Below are positions 59,911 through 60,000 of a DNA stretch of 60,000 nt, in pieces (the stretch's first letter is position 1; every line of letters begins with the position of its first letter). The stretch is from Antedon mediterranea (lineage: Eukaryota; Echinodermata; Crinoidea; Comatulida; Antedonidae). The notes beneath the pieces are model-generated. The model saw only the letters and a program-made list of their open reading frames with translations, was not told where the DNA came from and did no database searches. The translations under genes were made by a program, and so were the position numbers. The stretch is taken from NCBI RefSeq assembly GCF_964355755.1, contig NC_092677.1, positions 15,906,101 through 15,966,100 of the forward strand, read 5' to 3'.

Positions 59911-60000
59911 AGCTAGCTGTTAATGATGTAGAAGGGAAACCTACAGTACACCTTCTGTAAAAATGTCTAGGCTAGGCCTATGCTAGAAGTCAGATAGGCC
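59911..60000. other. Window end
   Basis: Unassigned. It contains TAGGCCTA-type text. Confidence 0.3.

Overview
The window looks like gene-poor, AT-rich, repeat-dominated nuclear DNA of a marine invertebrate. An echinoderm or related deuterostome is the best guess. The basis is a mix of CR1/Jockey-like LINE ends, a Penelope-like element with a GIY-YIG domain, tRNA-derived SINEs, hAT-like elements, a lineage-expanded PIN-like gene family, and the very frequent palindrome TAGGCCTA. No intact multi-domain host gene is visible. Everything was read by eye: there were no alignments or database searches, so family names rest on recognised motifs.

Region 1-11 kb. A long inverted repeat (217-855) precedes three candidate exons of a possibly broken gene (1021-3386) interrupted by a LINE tail, a TIR element and a SINE. 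Then come a 176-bp AACGTT-rich tandem array (3827-5125), an orphan minus-strand candidate exon (5239-5679), a broken Cys-rich gene tail (5689-5901) and a second array of about 154 bp (5971-6740). A 1.9-kb TIR element (6886-8801) lies inside the first of three copies of a dispersed repeat (6861-11010).

Region 11.2-32.6 kb. This is a segmental duplication: copy A is 11173-23342 and copy B is 24529-30304. It is nearly identical apart from two insertions present only in A. Comparing the copies, and using interrupted reading frames, resolves a four-level nest. A LINE reverse-transcriptase gene is split by an element here called X, which has inverted terminal arms and holds a fragment of a PIN-like gene. 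That gene fragment is split by a 2.3-kb hAT-like element with a 5-bp TSD. In copy A only, the hAT element is split by a 4.94-kb element with perfect 32-bp TIRs and an internal 3-kb minisatellite. Copy A also carries a 1,437-bp hAT-like insertion with an 8-bp TSD. X continues past copy B to 32501, and the LINE resumes there.

Region 32.5-42 kb. LINE tails lie in both orientations, with a tentative signal-peptide mini-gene (34295-34477), a SINE (36128-36475) and a 5'-truncated Penelope-like element (38407-39310). That element ends in a hammerhead-ribozyme-like sequence beside a (TA)n tract. A TAGGCCTA-dense patch (39885-40110) and about 1.9 kb of featureless AT-rich DNA follow.

Region 42-60 kb. 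A satellite field of roughly 14 kb is built from two interleaved monomer families, about 128 bp and 45 bp, arranged in higher-order blocks. A flank module (56290-58095) and a short array are then repeated (58960-59910). The 45-bp period is a multiple of three and gives long artefactual open frames.
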